From assembly GCA_022605955.1 (NCBI GenBank), contig JAKCOZ010000040.1, positions 248,001 through 312,000 on the forward strand: a stretch of DNA of 64,000 nt, written 5' to 3'. A model generated the notes under the pieces. It made no database searches. It was not told the origin of the DNA and saw only the letters and a program-made list of their open reading frames with translations. Every line of letters starts with the position of its first letter. Within the stretch, counting starts at the first letter, position 1. The stretch comes from Rallus limicola. Lineage: Eukaryota; Chordata; Aves; Gruiformes; Rallidae. Below, piece after piece: positions 1 through 12,936 of the stretch. The position numbers were made by a program, and so were the translations under genes.

Positions 1-315
1 TGGGCTGGAACTTCCTCTGCTCTAACTTGCAGCCATTGCCCCTTGTCCTGTCCCCACAGACACTGACAAGGGGCTGCCCATGTCCCCTGCATCCCACCCT
101 TCAGATAGTGAGAACCATTCATCAGGTCCCCCCTTAGTCTTCTTCTCTCCAGGCTGAACAGCCCCAGCTCCCTCAGCCTTTCCTCACAGGGGAGATGCTC
201 CAGGCCCTTCAGCATCTCCCTGTCCCTCCTCTGGACTCTCTCCAGGAGATCCCTGTCTGTTTGATCCCAGGGAGCCCAGCACTGGACACAACACTCCAGC
301 TGGGGCCTGAGCAGG
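1..315 (-). mobile_element. CR1 LINE fragment, group B, cut by window edge
   Basis: The minus strand carries the post-RT end of CR1 ORF2 ([20 protein letters not shown] in one frame). The 3' tail lies left of the window. The match to the other B copies stops at 315, just after GGCCTGAGCAGG, where unique sequence begins. That is the 5' truncation point. The sequence is almost identical by eye to the matching parts of the copies at 7609-8372 and 45913-46535, so the insertion is young. It is non-autonomous, with no EN or RT domain. Confidence 0.9.
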
Positions 316-2270
316 ATCAAATGATGCAAAAGTCTGTGGATGGGAAAAGCTGTCTGCAGCGGCAGGATGAGATTCCTGAAACCATCCCCCATGCATGGCA
401 GCAGCCCGGTTGGTTCTCTTGCTTGGCAGTACCGTGTTTTCACTGCAGAGTCTCCCCAGCTTGTGCAGCAATGCTAAAAGTGGATCAACTTACAAGAAAT
501 CTCTCTGTCATGTCTCAAAATGCCTCTCAGGCACTTCCAAAACATCACTGCATCACGTTATCCTTTGTGTCTCGGTTTGCAAGCACAGGAAACGTTCCCC
601 AAATGGAACTGCATGACTTTTTGTCTGTAGTTTACAATTAAAAGCCTTGGAAATGCAAGAGTGTACAGTGCTGGGATTCCCACACTTGCCACTAGTGCCT
701 TCTGCATTGAGAGGTCTCTAATTCCATAATTGACTGTGCAAATGAGTTTCTAACAGGGGTTGGAACTGATGAGCATATGTGGGTTCACAGGACAACCTTT
801 AAACCAGCTCATGGGAGAATTTTCCTGCAGGAGTTGGAATGCCCCTGCTTAGCCAACAGTTATGCCAATGTTATATTCAATCAGGTATCTCTGGTTTACA
901 TGCACAAACACCAGCACTTCCAGCCCTGATGGGAAGTTCTCCTTCACATGGGGCTGCCCACAGCCCACGTGGTTAGTTATCAGGAGCCAAGGAATTTAGA
1001 TTAAAGATTTGGGGAAAAAAATCTGGCTGTGCACAGAACAATAACAACACACTTCTAATAAGTGCAGCAATGAGGAAAACAAACACTTCCATTAATAACA
1101 ATAATTTTTGCAATCAGCGTGTCAGCATGTATCTAATGATCTGTTCCCCTTAAACTGAGATGAATTGGTGCTGTGTGAGTTAAATATGGTTTAGACTTGG
1201 CTTCTGTAGATGCATTATTGCCACAGAGCATCTCAGGGGAGCACAGAATCAGCACGTCGGATTGCTTCGTGCTGCATCCCATGTCTGAAGTCGCATGAAA
1301 AGTTGCTGTGGGTTTAGTGCAATTGAAAAAGAATTAACATTTCTGTGGCTGCTTCCAGCCTGCTTGGCAGCAAACATCACGTGAGATTTTCCTTGCAGGA
1401 GGAGGATGCTTTATCAGCTGCTGTTGAGGTTGGGTGTTGCTTCCAACACAATCAGCCTCGTTTTTAATAGCGATAGGTGATGGCTTTTTATAGCCTATCA
1501 GAGCCCATCCATGGACTAAGATCTTACTGTGCCAGTGCCAAGCAAAAGACAACCCCAGCTACAAGAAAGATGAAGCCCTGTAATTAATCTGTGCTCCAAT
1601 CAAGCCATTATTCAGTGCTAAGTGATCCAGCCCTCCTTTAAATGACTCTTGGGGGCTTGGGGTTCTGTTCCTTTCATTGAATTTCAGAAGTCCTCAGATC
1701 AGAGGAGACAGGCCAGGGTAATCTCTCTAATCCATGTATTGATCAGTCATTCAGCAGAGATCGGAAGCAAAACGCAGTTCAAAGATGCCTCGGTCCCTGT
1801 GGCAGCTCAGTGTGTGTGATCTGCCAGGGATGGACACACAGCCCCCCAGCGTTCCTCTTCTTCAGCTTCATCCCATCATCTACATGAGGAGACTTGCTCC
1901 AGATGCTGGCAAGCTGCTGTACATCTATGCTGGCTGCGAGATTCCCTGGATAGATCGATGCTTGAATCGCGATCTCTGAGTAAAACATCACAGCGTGAGC
2001 TAGAAGCCTGAGCTACCTAACCCACACGTCCCTGGGGGAGCAGGTGGCTCAGTGACCTACTGCTGAGCACAGCCTTGCATCAAAGAAGGACACCTGCCCT
2101 GAGCATCAGGGCTCAGAGCAGTGAAAACCCACACTCCAGTCCAGCCTGGGGCTGAGCTGCTGCCTTGCTATAAAAAGTTGACATTTGCATTTTCCCTTCA
2201 GAAAGCAGTAACCTACAGGAGAAGTGTGTAAGCTGAGAAGCCAGCCCTTCCCCCAGAAAATGTGAAATGA
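316..2270. other. Single-copy non-coding stretch
   Basis: No exon or repeat is recognised. 1060-1200 is AT-rich with several TAAT/ATTA cores and could hold homeodomain sites. The open frames here are all shorter than about 75 codons once the flanking CR1 is excluded, and none shows a known domain. Confidence 0.5.
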
Positions 2271-2470
2271 ATCCCAGAATCCCAGCCTGGTCTGGGTTAG
2301 AAGAGACCCCAAGGGTCACAGAGCTCCAACCCCCTGCCACAGGCAGGGACACCAACCTCCAGGCCTGGAGCTACACAAGGTTGCCCAGGGCCCCAGCCAA
2401 CCTGGCCTTCAACACCCCCAGGGATGGGGCACCCACCCCCTCTCTGGGCAGCCCCTGCCAGCCCCTCACT
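2271..2470 (-). mobile_element. CR1 LINE fragment, group A, 3' end
   Basis: Starts with the CR1 tail read in reverse (ATCCCAGAATCCCAGCCTGG), continues through the group A block (CAGGGACACCAACCTCCAGG, then GAGCTACACAAGG) and breaks off after CAGCCCCTCACT. About 200 bp of 3' end survive. A few substitutions separate it from 20405-20822. Retrotransposition debris with no coding capacity. Confidence 0.9.
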
Positions 2471-3050
2471 GGAATGCTTTGGCTGCTTGGAGACTTCTCA
2501 AGAAGCTTTATTTCGAGAGATCCAAAAACTCAGCTCACTATGTTTCTGCAGAGCAGCCACTCCTGGACAGAAAGCATTCTGCTGGAGACTGCCCGGCTCG
2601 CTAGTAAATACAAGATATGTGAAATTCATAGCAGGCCACTAACAACTTGCTGAATTTGATTGTCTGACATATTCACATGACTCCAGGAGATGGGGATGGA
2701 AATGGAAGAAGACACGCTGTGATACAATGCAGTGCTAAGAAACAATAAAATTATGGGTAATGTGACACGTATTTTATAGCTTCTGGACAGCTAAAGAGAA
2801 CTGAAAACAATGTCACTCTTTTCCCCTGCTCACCCACTTCTCCCATATGGTGCTTTCCCTCCTCCACGCTTCCTGCTCTCAGCTGGCACCATCTGTCCTG
2901 CCCCTGTCTTCCCTGTGAGCACCCTCCCATCCCCACACCCTTCTTGGCATCGCCTTCAACCAGGTTTCCCCCAACAATGGATCCTGACCTAGGCTCTGGT
3001 CTGGTTTTGCTCCTTCTCTGCTGTCACTTGAGCTGGAGCTGAAAAGGGAC
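2471..3050. other. Single-copy non-coding stretch
   Basis: Ordinary sequence between two CR1 copies. 2810-2960 is pyrimidine-rich. I see no exon, RNA gene or repeat. Confidence 0.5.
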
Positions 3051-3825
3051 ATCACAGAATCCCAGAATCCCAGAATATTAGAGCTTGGAAGGGACCTCGG
3101 AAAATCATCCAGTTCCACCCCCTAAATCACCCAGACTAAATCCCACAGGAACACATCCAGGTGGGTTGGAATGTCTCCAGAGAAGGAGACTCCACAGCCT
3201 CTCTGGGCAGCCTGTCCCAGGGCTTTGGCAACCTCACAATGAAAGAGTTTTTCCTTATGTTCACATGAAACCTCCTGTGCTCCAGTTTGTACCCGTTGCA
3301 CTTGTCCTGTCACTGGATATTGCTGAGCAGAGCCTGGCTCTGTCATCCTGACTCTCACCCTTTACATATCTATAAACATTAATAAGGTCACCCCCCAGTC
3401 TCCTCTTCCCCAAGCTAAAGAGGCCCAGCTCCCCCCGGCCTCGTCTCATAAGGAAGGGGTTCCACTCCTTTAATCACCTTGCTGGCCCTGCACTGGGCTC
3501 TTCCAAGGAGTTCTATGTCCTTCTTGAGCTGAGGGGCCCAGAACTGGACACAATATTCCAGGGGTGGTCTCACCAGGGCAGAACAGAGATGGAGAAGGAC
3601 CCCTCTTGACCTCCTAACCACCCCCCTTCTAATACACCCCAGGATGCCATTGGCCTTCTTAGCCATGAGGGCACATAGCTGGTCATGGCCATCCTGCTGT
3701 CCCCCAGGACCCCCAGGTCCCTCTCACCCACGCTGCTCTCTAAAGGCCAGTCCCCAGTCTATACTGGGACCTGGGGTTGTTCCTCCCCAGATGCCAGAAC
3801 CTCCACTTGCCCTTGTTGTATTTCA
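3051..3825 (-). mobile_element. Older CR1 LINE copy with ORF2 C-terminal remnant
   Basis: The minus strand holds the 3' tail (ATCACAGAATCCCAGAATCC at 3051) and about 775 bp of CR1. From 3666 down to about 3415 it reads as a recognisable ORF2 tail: AKKANGILGCIRR, then CSALVRPPLEYCVQFWAPQ. This is closer to the general avian CR1 protein than groups A and B are, and the rest of its sequence differs from both, so it is another, older subfamily. It is 5'-truncated near 3825, downstream of the catalytic RT motifs. It is a decayed pseudogene. Confidence 0.9.
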
Positions 3826-6800
3826 TCTCTGTGCTGCTCTGAAAGACACCAGGGAGGAAACAGGAGGTGAGAATAGATGGAATGATGTTTTTTTTTCATG
3901 TGGGGTCTGATGTGGGGATCTATCCACAGGCAACCTCAGCCAGCGTGCCACGTGGAAACGGGCTGATGTGCTCTGTGCCCTGCAAGGTCCAGGACGTATG
4001 CCATTGCTGGCATCCTCTGTGGAGGCTGGAAAGGTCTCAGTGAAAGGCACTACAGCATCCTGCAGGTTCCTGCTGGCCCCAGGACCTCCCTGACCTCCCA
4101 GGACAGAGCCTGGGTCAGACTGGTGAGCACTCAGCCAGGGATTACCTCCCCACCTCCTCAAATCTCCTCAGTGAGTCAACACCTTGTAATAATCTCAAGG
4201 AGGAAAAATCAGGCTAAAATTCATGTAATTTCCACCAGGTATTACTGATGTTCCCTTCCTGACCTCTCTCTTCACCCAGGCTTGCAGGAGCGTTCAGAGC
4301 ATGTTAATGCTCAAAGCAGCTTTCCACTGCACCAGGCAGCAGGGGAATAGGAGAAGGAATCAAATCTCTGACATGGAAAAATGATTTCTTTATATTCACT
4401 CACTCTTTACCTTGACAGGAGCTTCAGCTTACAAAATCAGGAGAGGGTATGGAAATAGATGTCTTCTTTAACACGTCAATTTGTTATAGCCCATCTCTTC
4501 TCCTTCTGAGAGAAAAGCCTGGAGGGAAAATCCACAGGGAGGGAAGCAGGACCTGGGGAGGGAGCTCAGGGGGAGCTTGGTGGCCAGACTGCCCCTTCCC
4601 CCTTCATCAGGCACATTCTTTTCCTTTCTATTGCTCTTAGCTAACAAAAGTCATCTCTCTTGAATACAGCCACGCAGGGCAGTCGAGCAAGCAAACAGCT
4701 CTGGTGTGGGGCCAGGGTCCATCCCTGTGATTCCTCTGCCCTGAGGCACAGCATGCTGTTTGGCTGCTGGAGGCTGGGAGCAGTTTGGCAGTGTCACCAG
4801 GGCCAATGCTTTCCACATCTCTCAACTGGTGTGTGATCCTAACCCCCATCTGCAGGGGGGATGCTGAAAGTCACTCAGAGCCTTCAGGAAAAGGCAGCTG
4901 GTCCTTTCGATGGCCCGAGTGCATCAAGTGGGGGAAAGGTCTGGAAATGCAGATGTTTTCAACTGTATGAGATATTTCATTGGAAGTGTTGAGAATTTGG
5001 TGCTGGAAGGTATTTTATTTTCTTTCTCATGCTGTTTGGATATCATTATGTGATGATGAGAGCAAAGAGGTTGTGTAGAGCCAGCCTAACAAAATGCTCA
5101 CAGCCAAGGTCATAACACAGCAGGGGGGCTGTGCCCCAAGCCTTGCGACTCCTCATTCCTGCTGCAGAGCTTGTCAGCACTCTCCCTATGCCCTTTGCTC
5201 CAGCAAGCTGCTGCTTGCAATTCCTCAAATGCCATGGCTGTGTCTCCCCATCCATTCACAGCAAAGCAAAGGCTGAGAGCTGTAAAATGCTTCCTGGACC
5301 ACAGACACCCAGTGATGGGGCTGAGCCCGCACTGCAGCTCTGCAGCATCCTGACCCTGGTTCCCACCAGCAGCCAAGGGATGCTCAGCACTTGGGAACAA
5401 CTTGTCTGAGAGATCCTGATGGGAGGAGGCTCTGATTGCATTAATCATCATTTCCTGAGAGAACACGGTTCCCTGGTACAGCACACACTCTGCTATATTA
5501 GGAAGAGCGTTCATTCAGATGATAAACTTCTACCCACATCAGCAGCTTTAGTGGGATGAAACAGCCAAGGGCTGGAAGAGCTTCACCAGAAGAAAAGGAT
5601 GGGGGCAAAGGATACACCACCCTTAACACCTGGACATCATGGGCTTGGGTTTAAGGGGGAGAAGGAACATTGTTCAGATTGGTGGTGTTATGTTCCAACC
5701 CTGAAATCAGAGTGTTACTCCAGGTGTGATCACACAGTGGGCTGAACCGTGTATTCCCAACCCAACCACTGAGAAAACTTCTAGTTGGAGACTTTTGTCT
5801 CCAAATCACATGCAGGGTGTGAGGATACTTTTGAGCAGGACCAACATATTCCCAGTTGGAAGGAAAAACAGAGTCAAAGCTCTGTGTTTTGGTGAATCAG
5901 CATTTCCCAGTGAAGAAAATATTGTCCAGCTCCCCCATGGGCAGCACCTGCCAGGGCACCAGTGCCCATCACTGGGACTGCTGGTGTGTGTTCAGCACAG
6001 CGTGGCTCGCTTGGCGTTGGCTGCTCTCAGCAAGTAATGGAGTTTCTACAATTTCCTGTGAGGAATGAATTGATGGGAACACAGTTCACTGCCAAGCAAC
6101 CCTCCCTGGTGTTCAGTGTAGACCCTCCCTTTCTTAGCATTATTGCATTATCCATGGCTATTGCTCCTTGCATTAGCTTTCCTCCCCATCCCCAAGCGCT
6201 CACGTACTTTGCATACTTATTAAAAAATTAGTATTGTAATTTAGTCGTAACTGAACGTGTCCCTTAAGCATCAGACTCCATTTCTCTGTTGGGGTTTGGG
6301 TTTTTTTTCAATTAATCAACATTTATTGTGGTTTCTAGGACTGAAAACACTGGGTAAGGCGGAGCCTGGCTGATGCTGCAAACGGCATCACCCCAGGGAT
6401 CTTCTGGACGTTAATTCTAATAATTTTCTTCACCCTGCCTTGATATCATTAAACCTGAAAGGGAAAGGATTGCCCAAGCAGTTTGATTTTAGGCAGAGAT
6501 GAGGTGACCTTACACCCATCACAGCCCTGGCACTGTCAGTGCCACCATCACTTCTCCTTCAACCTTGAAAATCTCCTCTTCCAAAATGAAACAGCTGAAA
6601 CTGTCACCACACTACTGCCACTTAAAAATAATCTAAAATATAATCCGATGCCAATATATTCCTACTTAAAGAAAAGAGTAATTACTATGACTCTGAGCTT
6701 TTCAGGGCTGAAAATATGTCACATTTCAGAGCTGTTACCCATTCGAACCCTCAGCAATGTTGGAAACGCCCTGAGGGGAACCCAGTCTGTTGTGCACAAA

Positions 6801-7510
6801 CCATTGAAATATATTTTTATAAGAGCAGATTGTGGTTTTGTTTATTTAGAGCTTTTTCTCCCTGCATATGCTTTACTATTTTGGGTTAGCTGATGGAATA
6901 TTACTGTCTCTAGACTTTGGCTACTGTATCGTGGTTACCTACACTAAATGTATGTGTTTCAGGAGCATTATGAAATAGGAGGGAATCTAATTTAGTGGGA
7001 GAAGAGGTGCTAGTCATATTTTTCAGAGCTGGAGCCACAGAGGAACAGTATACTGGGGGGTCTAGCAGCATCCCCAGGATTAATGTCTTTTATTTTAAGC
7101 ACAGGTGGAACAGAGACACAGCCAGGGAAGTCTACCAGCCACAAGCACTCCTCAGCCCATCCTGAGAAACTTAAAACCTTCAGTGGAATTCCAAAGCCCA
7201 GACATATAAAATCCCCAGTGTAGGAGAGAGATATGTTGATTTTGAGGCAAGTGGTTTACTGGTGAATGGGGTGATAATTAGAAAGGGTTTTCCCCATCAG
7301 TTCTGGACATTAGTGAAAGGGGGTGGCTCATGTCAGGGCCATTAGGGAGGGTCACAGCAAGGAAAGGTCTCTGATGCTGGAAATTACTGTGGGTGAGCAT
7401 AGCTCAAGCTACAGAGCACTACTTATGTAAGGACAAAAAAAGATATTTTAGCTGAAAAAAAAAGTCTGGGAGAGTCACCTGAGAACTGGTGTCTGGGATA
7501 GGGTTGGACA
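3826..7510. other. Single-copy non-coding stretch, 3.7 kb
   Basis: Nothing repeat-derived is recognised. An AT-rich part spans about 6580-6960. The longest open frame, 136 codons at 6483-6893 plus, has no known motif and is of a length expected by chance. Short A runs lie at 7436-7466, just before the next CR1 cluster. Confidence 0.5.
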
Positions 7511-7602
7511 GAGTCCCAGAATCCCAGACTGAAGATCATCCAGCCCAAGTCATCCAATATTCCCCACAGCAGGATCCCCTCAAGCAGGCTGTGCAGGACA
7601 GC
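7511..7602 (-). mobile_element. Short old CR1 fragment beside a group B copy
   Basis: TCCCAGAATCCCAGACTG followed by a CAGCAGGATCCCCTCAAGCA-type block resembles the old copy at 41303-41732 rather than groups A or B. It stops about 7 bp before the tail of the group B copy at 7609. The two have the same orientation, so the younger copy probably landed in or beside the older one. Confidence 0.65.
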
Positions 7603-7608
7603 AGCTGG

Positions 7609-8372
7609 AATCACAGAATCACAGACTCACAGAATCCCAGGGGTTGGAAGGGCCCTCCAGAGCTCCTGGGGTCCAACCCCCTGCCAAAGCAGCTCCCCAG
7701 CTCAGATTGCACAGGGCGGTGTCCAGACGGGGCTGGAATCTCTCCAGAGATGGAGACTCCACACCCCCCTGGGCAGCCTGGCCCAGGGCTCCCTCACCCT
7801 CAATGGGGAAAAGTTCTGCCCCAGCTTGGGCTGGAACTTCCTCTGCTCTAACTTGCAGCCATTGCCCCTTGTCCTGTCCCCACAGACACTGACAAGGGGC
7901 TGCCCATGTCCCCTGCATCCCACCCTTCAGATAGTGAGAACCATTCATCAGGTCCCCCCTTCGTCTTCTTCTCTCCAGGCTGAACAGCCCCAGCTCCCTC
8001 AGCCTTTCCTCACAGGGGAGATGCTCCAGGCCCTTCAGCATCTCCCTGTCCCTCCTCTGGACTCTCTCCAGGAGATCCCTGTCTGTTTGATCCCAGGGAG
8101 CCCAGCACTGGACACAACACTCCAGCTGGGGCCTGAGCAGGGCAGAGCAGAGGGGGAGGATCCCCTCCTGTCACCTGCTGCCCACACTCCTCCTGATGCC
8201 CCCAGGATCCCATTGTCTCTCTCAGCCCCAGGACACACTGCTGGCTCATGGCCACCCTGTCACCCACCAGCACCCCCAGGTCCTTCTCCACAGAGCTCCT
8301 CTCCAGCAGGTCACTCCCAGCCTGTCCTGATTCCAGTGGTTATTCCTTCCCAGCTGCAAGACTCTACACCTG
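7609..8372 (-). mobile_element. CR1 LINE copy, group B, long
   Basis: The tail (AATCACAGAATCACAG) begins at 7609. The element runs about 760 bp upstream through the post-RT part of ORF2 to a region encoding EKDLGVLVGDRVAMSQQCVL (minus frame near 8230-8291). The match fades near 8372, about 30 bp before a (GT)20 microsatellite. The ORF2-like reading is split over three frames: [20 protein letters not shown], then [15 protein letters not shown], then [20 protein letters not shown]. No RT active site is present. Confidence 0.92.
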
Positions 8373-8401
8373 GCAAACCTGGTCTTGTTAGGCATGGACA
8401 T

Positions 8402-8403
<2 letters not shown>

Positions 8404-8443
<40 letters not shown>
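8404..8443. repeat. (GT)20 microsatellite
   Basis: Twenty uninterrupted GT dinucleotides directly beyond the 5' end of the group B CR1. Likely length-polymorphic, and able to adopt Z-DNA under supercoiling. Confidence 0.98.
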
Positions 8444-8450
<7 letters not shown>

Positions 8451-8639
8451 ACCTCAGCTCTGGACACGTGTCCTTCCAAAAGCAATTGTTCTGCTGCCAA
8501 GGCAGCCCCCTCCTTCTCTCAATAGTCATTCAGGACTTCCAGGAATCCCTGCCTCCTGCACACAGCTTTGCATTGCAAAGGAGCCTAATTCTGATCTGGC
8601 TCACTTGGATCAAAGATAACTCCACGGAAGGAAATGAAA

Positions 8640-8960
8640 TGACTCAGGTACTAAACTGGTGATTAAAATGTAGTCGGTCTCCAGGGAGTCTCTAGACCAG
8701 ATATTCCCAATAAAACGATGAATTATTTTATAGAAGGATGGAAGACAATTAATTAAAGGAAGAAAAACAGGTTTAAAAATAAATGCAGGATGTTACTTGG
8801 CTCCAGAACTTTGCCAAAGTAAATCCTAATTAAATCCTAGTTAAATCATTTGTGGGGACGTGCCGATATCTGAACCAAACCTCTTTCTGTTGTGCAGCTA
8901 TCTAGTTAATGAATAATGTTATAAAAGCCTTTGCTCACCCAACACTTGAAAAGGCTCCTT
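8640..8960. promoter_or_regulatory. Candidate conserved non-coding element, TAAT-rich
   Basis: The segment is AT-rich with TTAATTAAAG, CCTAATTAAAT and AGTTAATGAAT cores typical of homeodomain sites. A small tandem repeat near 8820-8850 reads AAATCCTAATT then AAATCCTAGTT. There is no repeat family match and no coding signal. The regulatory role is inferred from composition only. Confidence 0.2.
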
Positions 8961-11139
8961 TTGGAAATGGAGAACTGATTTAAAGCAAACAGCAAAACCT
9001 GCCAAGAGAGTCCATCCCCAACACATGACAACATTTATTCCCACCCAGTAACAAAGCACTTTTCCCTGAATGATCAACATGAGCTGCTGCTGGTATCTTG
9101 TCTAATTACCCCTTTCAGGAATGATATATTATTTTTAATGAGAATGTATTTCTCCTTTCTCTCCTGCTTGTTTGCAAAAGGTCAGGAGGATGCTTTCATG
9201 TCCTGGCTGCTTCAACCTAGAGAAGCTGCCTTAAAAAAACCTGCCAAGAAAGCCTCCTCAGAAATGGCTTCAGAGAGATTCGTGGGACTTAGAAACAGCG
9301 TTCTCAGAGTTATTCCTGAAGGTTTCTTAGATGTAGCTGTCACTGAGTTTTCACAGAGAGGAATTATTAAATTCAACTTCCTCTTTTCGTTCATTTCTTT
9401 ATTTATTTTTAATTGTATAGAGCGAATTTGGTGTTTGGAGACTGATCCTCCTTCCCCAGTGCTGCTGTGCAATGGGTGTCAGCACACCCGCTGCATGGGA
9501 CCCTGGGCTGCCCATCTTGGCTCTGGGTGAGGAGACAGACCCTTTCTGATAGATTTTCACTCTTATTAAAAATGTGGGGACTTCCAGCTGCAGATGTCTG
9601 CCTTGCCTCATGCTTTTAATCTCACGTTCGGGGTGGGTTTTAAAGGGTCTGTTCACTCATTTCTTCACATGAAGTGATTTTTTTTTTCCCCCCAGAGGGA
9701 AAAGTCTTTTGAAAGGGAAGCAGAAATAGGTTCCTGCTTTTCTCCATTTCTGTTCATTTTTATGACTTATTTCTCCACCACAGATGGAGATTCACAGCCA
9801 AGAAGCATCTTCCCATTTCTCTTTCCTAAAGCTGGCTGACAAAAGATGTGAAAGGCCACCTCAGGAGTTCACAGTGATGTCCCTGATGTCACTGATCCTA
9901 TTCCTGATCTTTTTCCTATGACAAAATACATTTAAATAAGGAATCAATGCTCTGCCCTGCAGCTCAGAGTACACAGAGGGTGGTCTCTGTCCCTGTAGAA
10001 AGCGTGCCTTTGGGTGGGCTCAGTGCCTGCTCCAGAACCACCTGCAACCCAGGCAGGAGCACGTGGCATCAGCCACAAACAATCAGACACAGCTCCTCAC
10101 ATTAAAGCTCAGAACAGAAGAGATTTTCTGCTAAGAGAGGATTAATTTTATGAGTCATCAAAATCTCGATTGAGATGCAGGGAAAAGGATTGAGGAGAGA
10201 ACATTGCTGTGAATGAGATTATAAAACGAGGAAATCTATCACCAGCTCCCTCAAAGGTAGGGAGCACATTCTTAATTCCTATTTAATGGCACCATTCTTC
10301 GTGTGGATAGCTCAGTTAAAGATTGACTAGAGGCCCTGTCCATCTGCATACTGAAAAAAGAAGCTGGAAATGCTCTTTAGGGTAACTCAGGGAGACAGAA
10401 CAAACAGCCACGTCTTTAATTTCACCTGCAACAACTTTAGGAAAAGAAAATGCGTCCTAGTTTTCAGAAATCTCTGCAGGTAACTAGTCCCCCACAAAAT
10501 AATCCATCCTGCCTTCTGGGAACAAGGAAAATCTTCTGAAGCAGAAGCCTTGCTTCCTCCAAAGCATGAAAAGCCTCAGCCATGCAGGAAAAAAAACCAG
10601 CCACCGTGTCACACCAGGCTTGAATCACAATAAGTGCTCCCATTTCTCAAGCCAAATGCCCTTGGAAGTGTTAAACTTCCTGACAAATGAAGCTCGGGGT
10701 CTCTCAGCCTGCACTTCAGAACTGCTTGATTTAAGCTTTGCTGGAGCAGACTACTTGTGAAAGACACTTCATCACCGTGTCCTGGAGCTGGCTTTCCAAT
10801 ATGCCTACACTGAAGTCTTCACTTGTGTTTCTACATATGTTTTACCATTTCCCTTCTCTCCCTGCCAATTCCTCTTACTCAAAGCCCTCCAGTATTAGAC
10901 TGTGTCACTCCAAACCTGTCTATAAGCTTAGGGACATGAAAGGAAACCTGTTCTGGAGTCAGCTCACCTCAAGGTCCATCTGAAGCCTTGATGCCATCTC
11001 TCACTTGATACCATCAGGAAGGGACCCCAGAGGATCCCATCACTGAAAGGAGACAAGACTTGTGGACACATCTGGAAGCCAGGAGGGCTCAAATCCCAGA
11101 CAACTCTTCACAGTGGAGAAATTTTGCCAGATCAAACCC

Positions 11140-11325
11140 TAAATGTTAGAGGTGGAAATGACCTGAATGACAAGTCTGCACTCCCCCATATGTTAACAAG
11201 TTTTTTTTCCCCATCTGATTTTAAATTTTTTCAAGCTCCCAGGCTTTTGCCTACTTTCCCTGGGAGATACCTCCACAGTCTGGGAGGTTTTTCTGCTGGA
11301 TGGAGGGCTCTCAGCTTGTGCAACA
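11140..11325 (-). mobile_element. Probable ancient CR1/L3-like relic
   Basis: Blocks such as TTAGAGGTGGAAATGACCTG and CCCTGGGAGATACCTCCACA, spaced about 130 bp apart, follow the layout of the 3' end of ancient CR1/L3-type LINEs in reptiles and birds. Divergence is heavy and the ends are not defined. Confidence 0.4.
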
Positions 11326-12861
11326 CTGTTAGATCCCACCTGAGATTACAGCTTGGTTATTGGAACTTGTGAGGCAGCAAATCCTGCCACTGCAGTCACT
11401 GGATGCCCAATAGCTCTGAAAATTGTTACTCTTCTGACTGGCATTTCATGAGAACCTAACGAGTGGAAATTAAGAGCCAAAAGTTGAGCAATTTGTTCTA
11501 GAAACAGTTTCCCACCCCCCAGACACCCACATCCTTCCAGGCTCCAGAGCCAAGACCATCTCAGCGTGCCCAGGTTGTGTGGCCAATACCCCTTCAGGTG
11601 ACAAAACCACTCTGTGTCTGATGACACTGGGGTGGAAATACCACCTCCTTAGGTCCTGTGACAAATCCATCCCCAGAGCTCACTAAATACTGGAACCAGG
11701 TAGGAACCATGTGGCTGTTTATGTGTTGAAAACTGTATTTCACTGAAATGCCTTGGGGAAAGGTATCATTATATACTAAATGTTGGGGTTTTTTCAGGAG
11801 GGAAGGCAAAGCACTTTGATGATGTCGAAACATTATGACAATATCATAATGGAGCATTTCAATTTCTCATTTTGGAATGCTCTTATTTTGCTCTGCCATT
11901 TTACAAATATATACCAGGAAAAGACTATGATTAACAGTAAATATCAGCATCAGCAGGAGATTTTTAGGTTTTATTAAAGGGAACTGTTCAGATCCATCCT
12001 GCTATGAAACTGTCTTCAAAGCAGGTAGTTTCTTAGAATGATATTTCTTTGGCAGTTTCTCTAAATTCATATAGGTTTTGTTGCTTTTTCCCTACATGTT
12101 TTCTCATGAAATGAAACTGTCTTGGCCTTGTCCTGCTCTGAGTGTTTTGACATGTTCACTCCTCCCCTCTCCTGACTCTCAAGTTTCAAATCCCTGGTTC
12201 CCACAGGTTCACCATGAGCTGTTTGGCTGTTTGCACAACATGGATGCTCTAGCTGAGGGCATTACTGGACACATCCCTGACCAACTGGGCTTCGTGTCAC
12301 CTCTTTGCCTTCCTTCCTTTTGCTCGTCCTGAGTCTCAGCAGGACTCATCAGCCTCTTTGTTAGTCATCAACTGCCTGTCTAAGCCCTGGCAATGCAAAG
12401 TCTCTGCAGGATTCATAACTGTTTTCCAGCAGCTGGAAATTAGCAGTGATTTTCTTAATATTGGCTATGTAGAAGACAATGAGAATGAACACTTCCACTG
12501 ATTGCTGTGAATGCAGGGATAATTTGCCCATCCTTATGGTCCTCCCATTCCCCATCCCTCTGATGCCTACAAAGCCATGGTTGGGGTCATGATCACTTCT
12601 AGCAGCAGGGTTTGCAGAAGGACAGCTATGAGCCAACAGCAGATCACAGCAGCATTTAACATCTACGTGTGAGTGACTAGCAGGGCCCTTGCAGCCATGT
12701 GACTGTGCTGTGTGCATTCTGAGTGCAGAGATCCAGCTAGGAATGTGATGGCTGGACACAAGATGCCTGGACACATCGAGCTCAGCAGTGTGAAGTTAGG
12801 GAGAAACTTCTGCTTGGGTATATGTTTGGCTGTGGGAATGAGGCCAGGCCAAAGAGTTGCT

Positions 12862-12936
12862 GCCCATTTTCCTGCCCATTCCCATTTCAGTCCCATTCCC
12901 ATTTCAGTCCCATTCCCATTCCTATTCCCATTCCCG
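12862..12936. repeat. CCCATT-type tandem repeat
   Basis: Repeated CCCATT hexamers, partly organised as an 18-bp unit (TTTCAGTCCCATTCCCAT) present about twice. Read on the minus strand it gives an Asn-Gly/Met-Gly-rich frame, which is a repeat artefact and not a protein. Confidence 0.85.

Noticed and set aside
6483..6893. 136-codon frame in unique DNA
   Set aside because: AT-rich, no motif, chance length.
8246..8529. His-Thr repeat frames
   Set aside because: Translation of the (GT)20 microsatellite.
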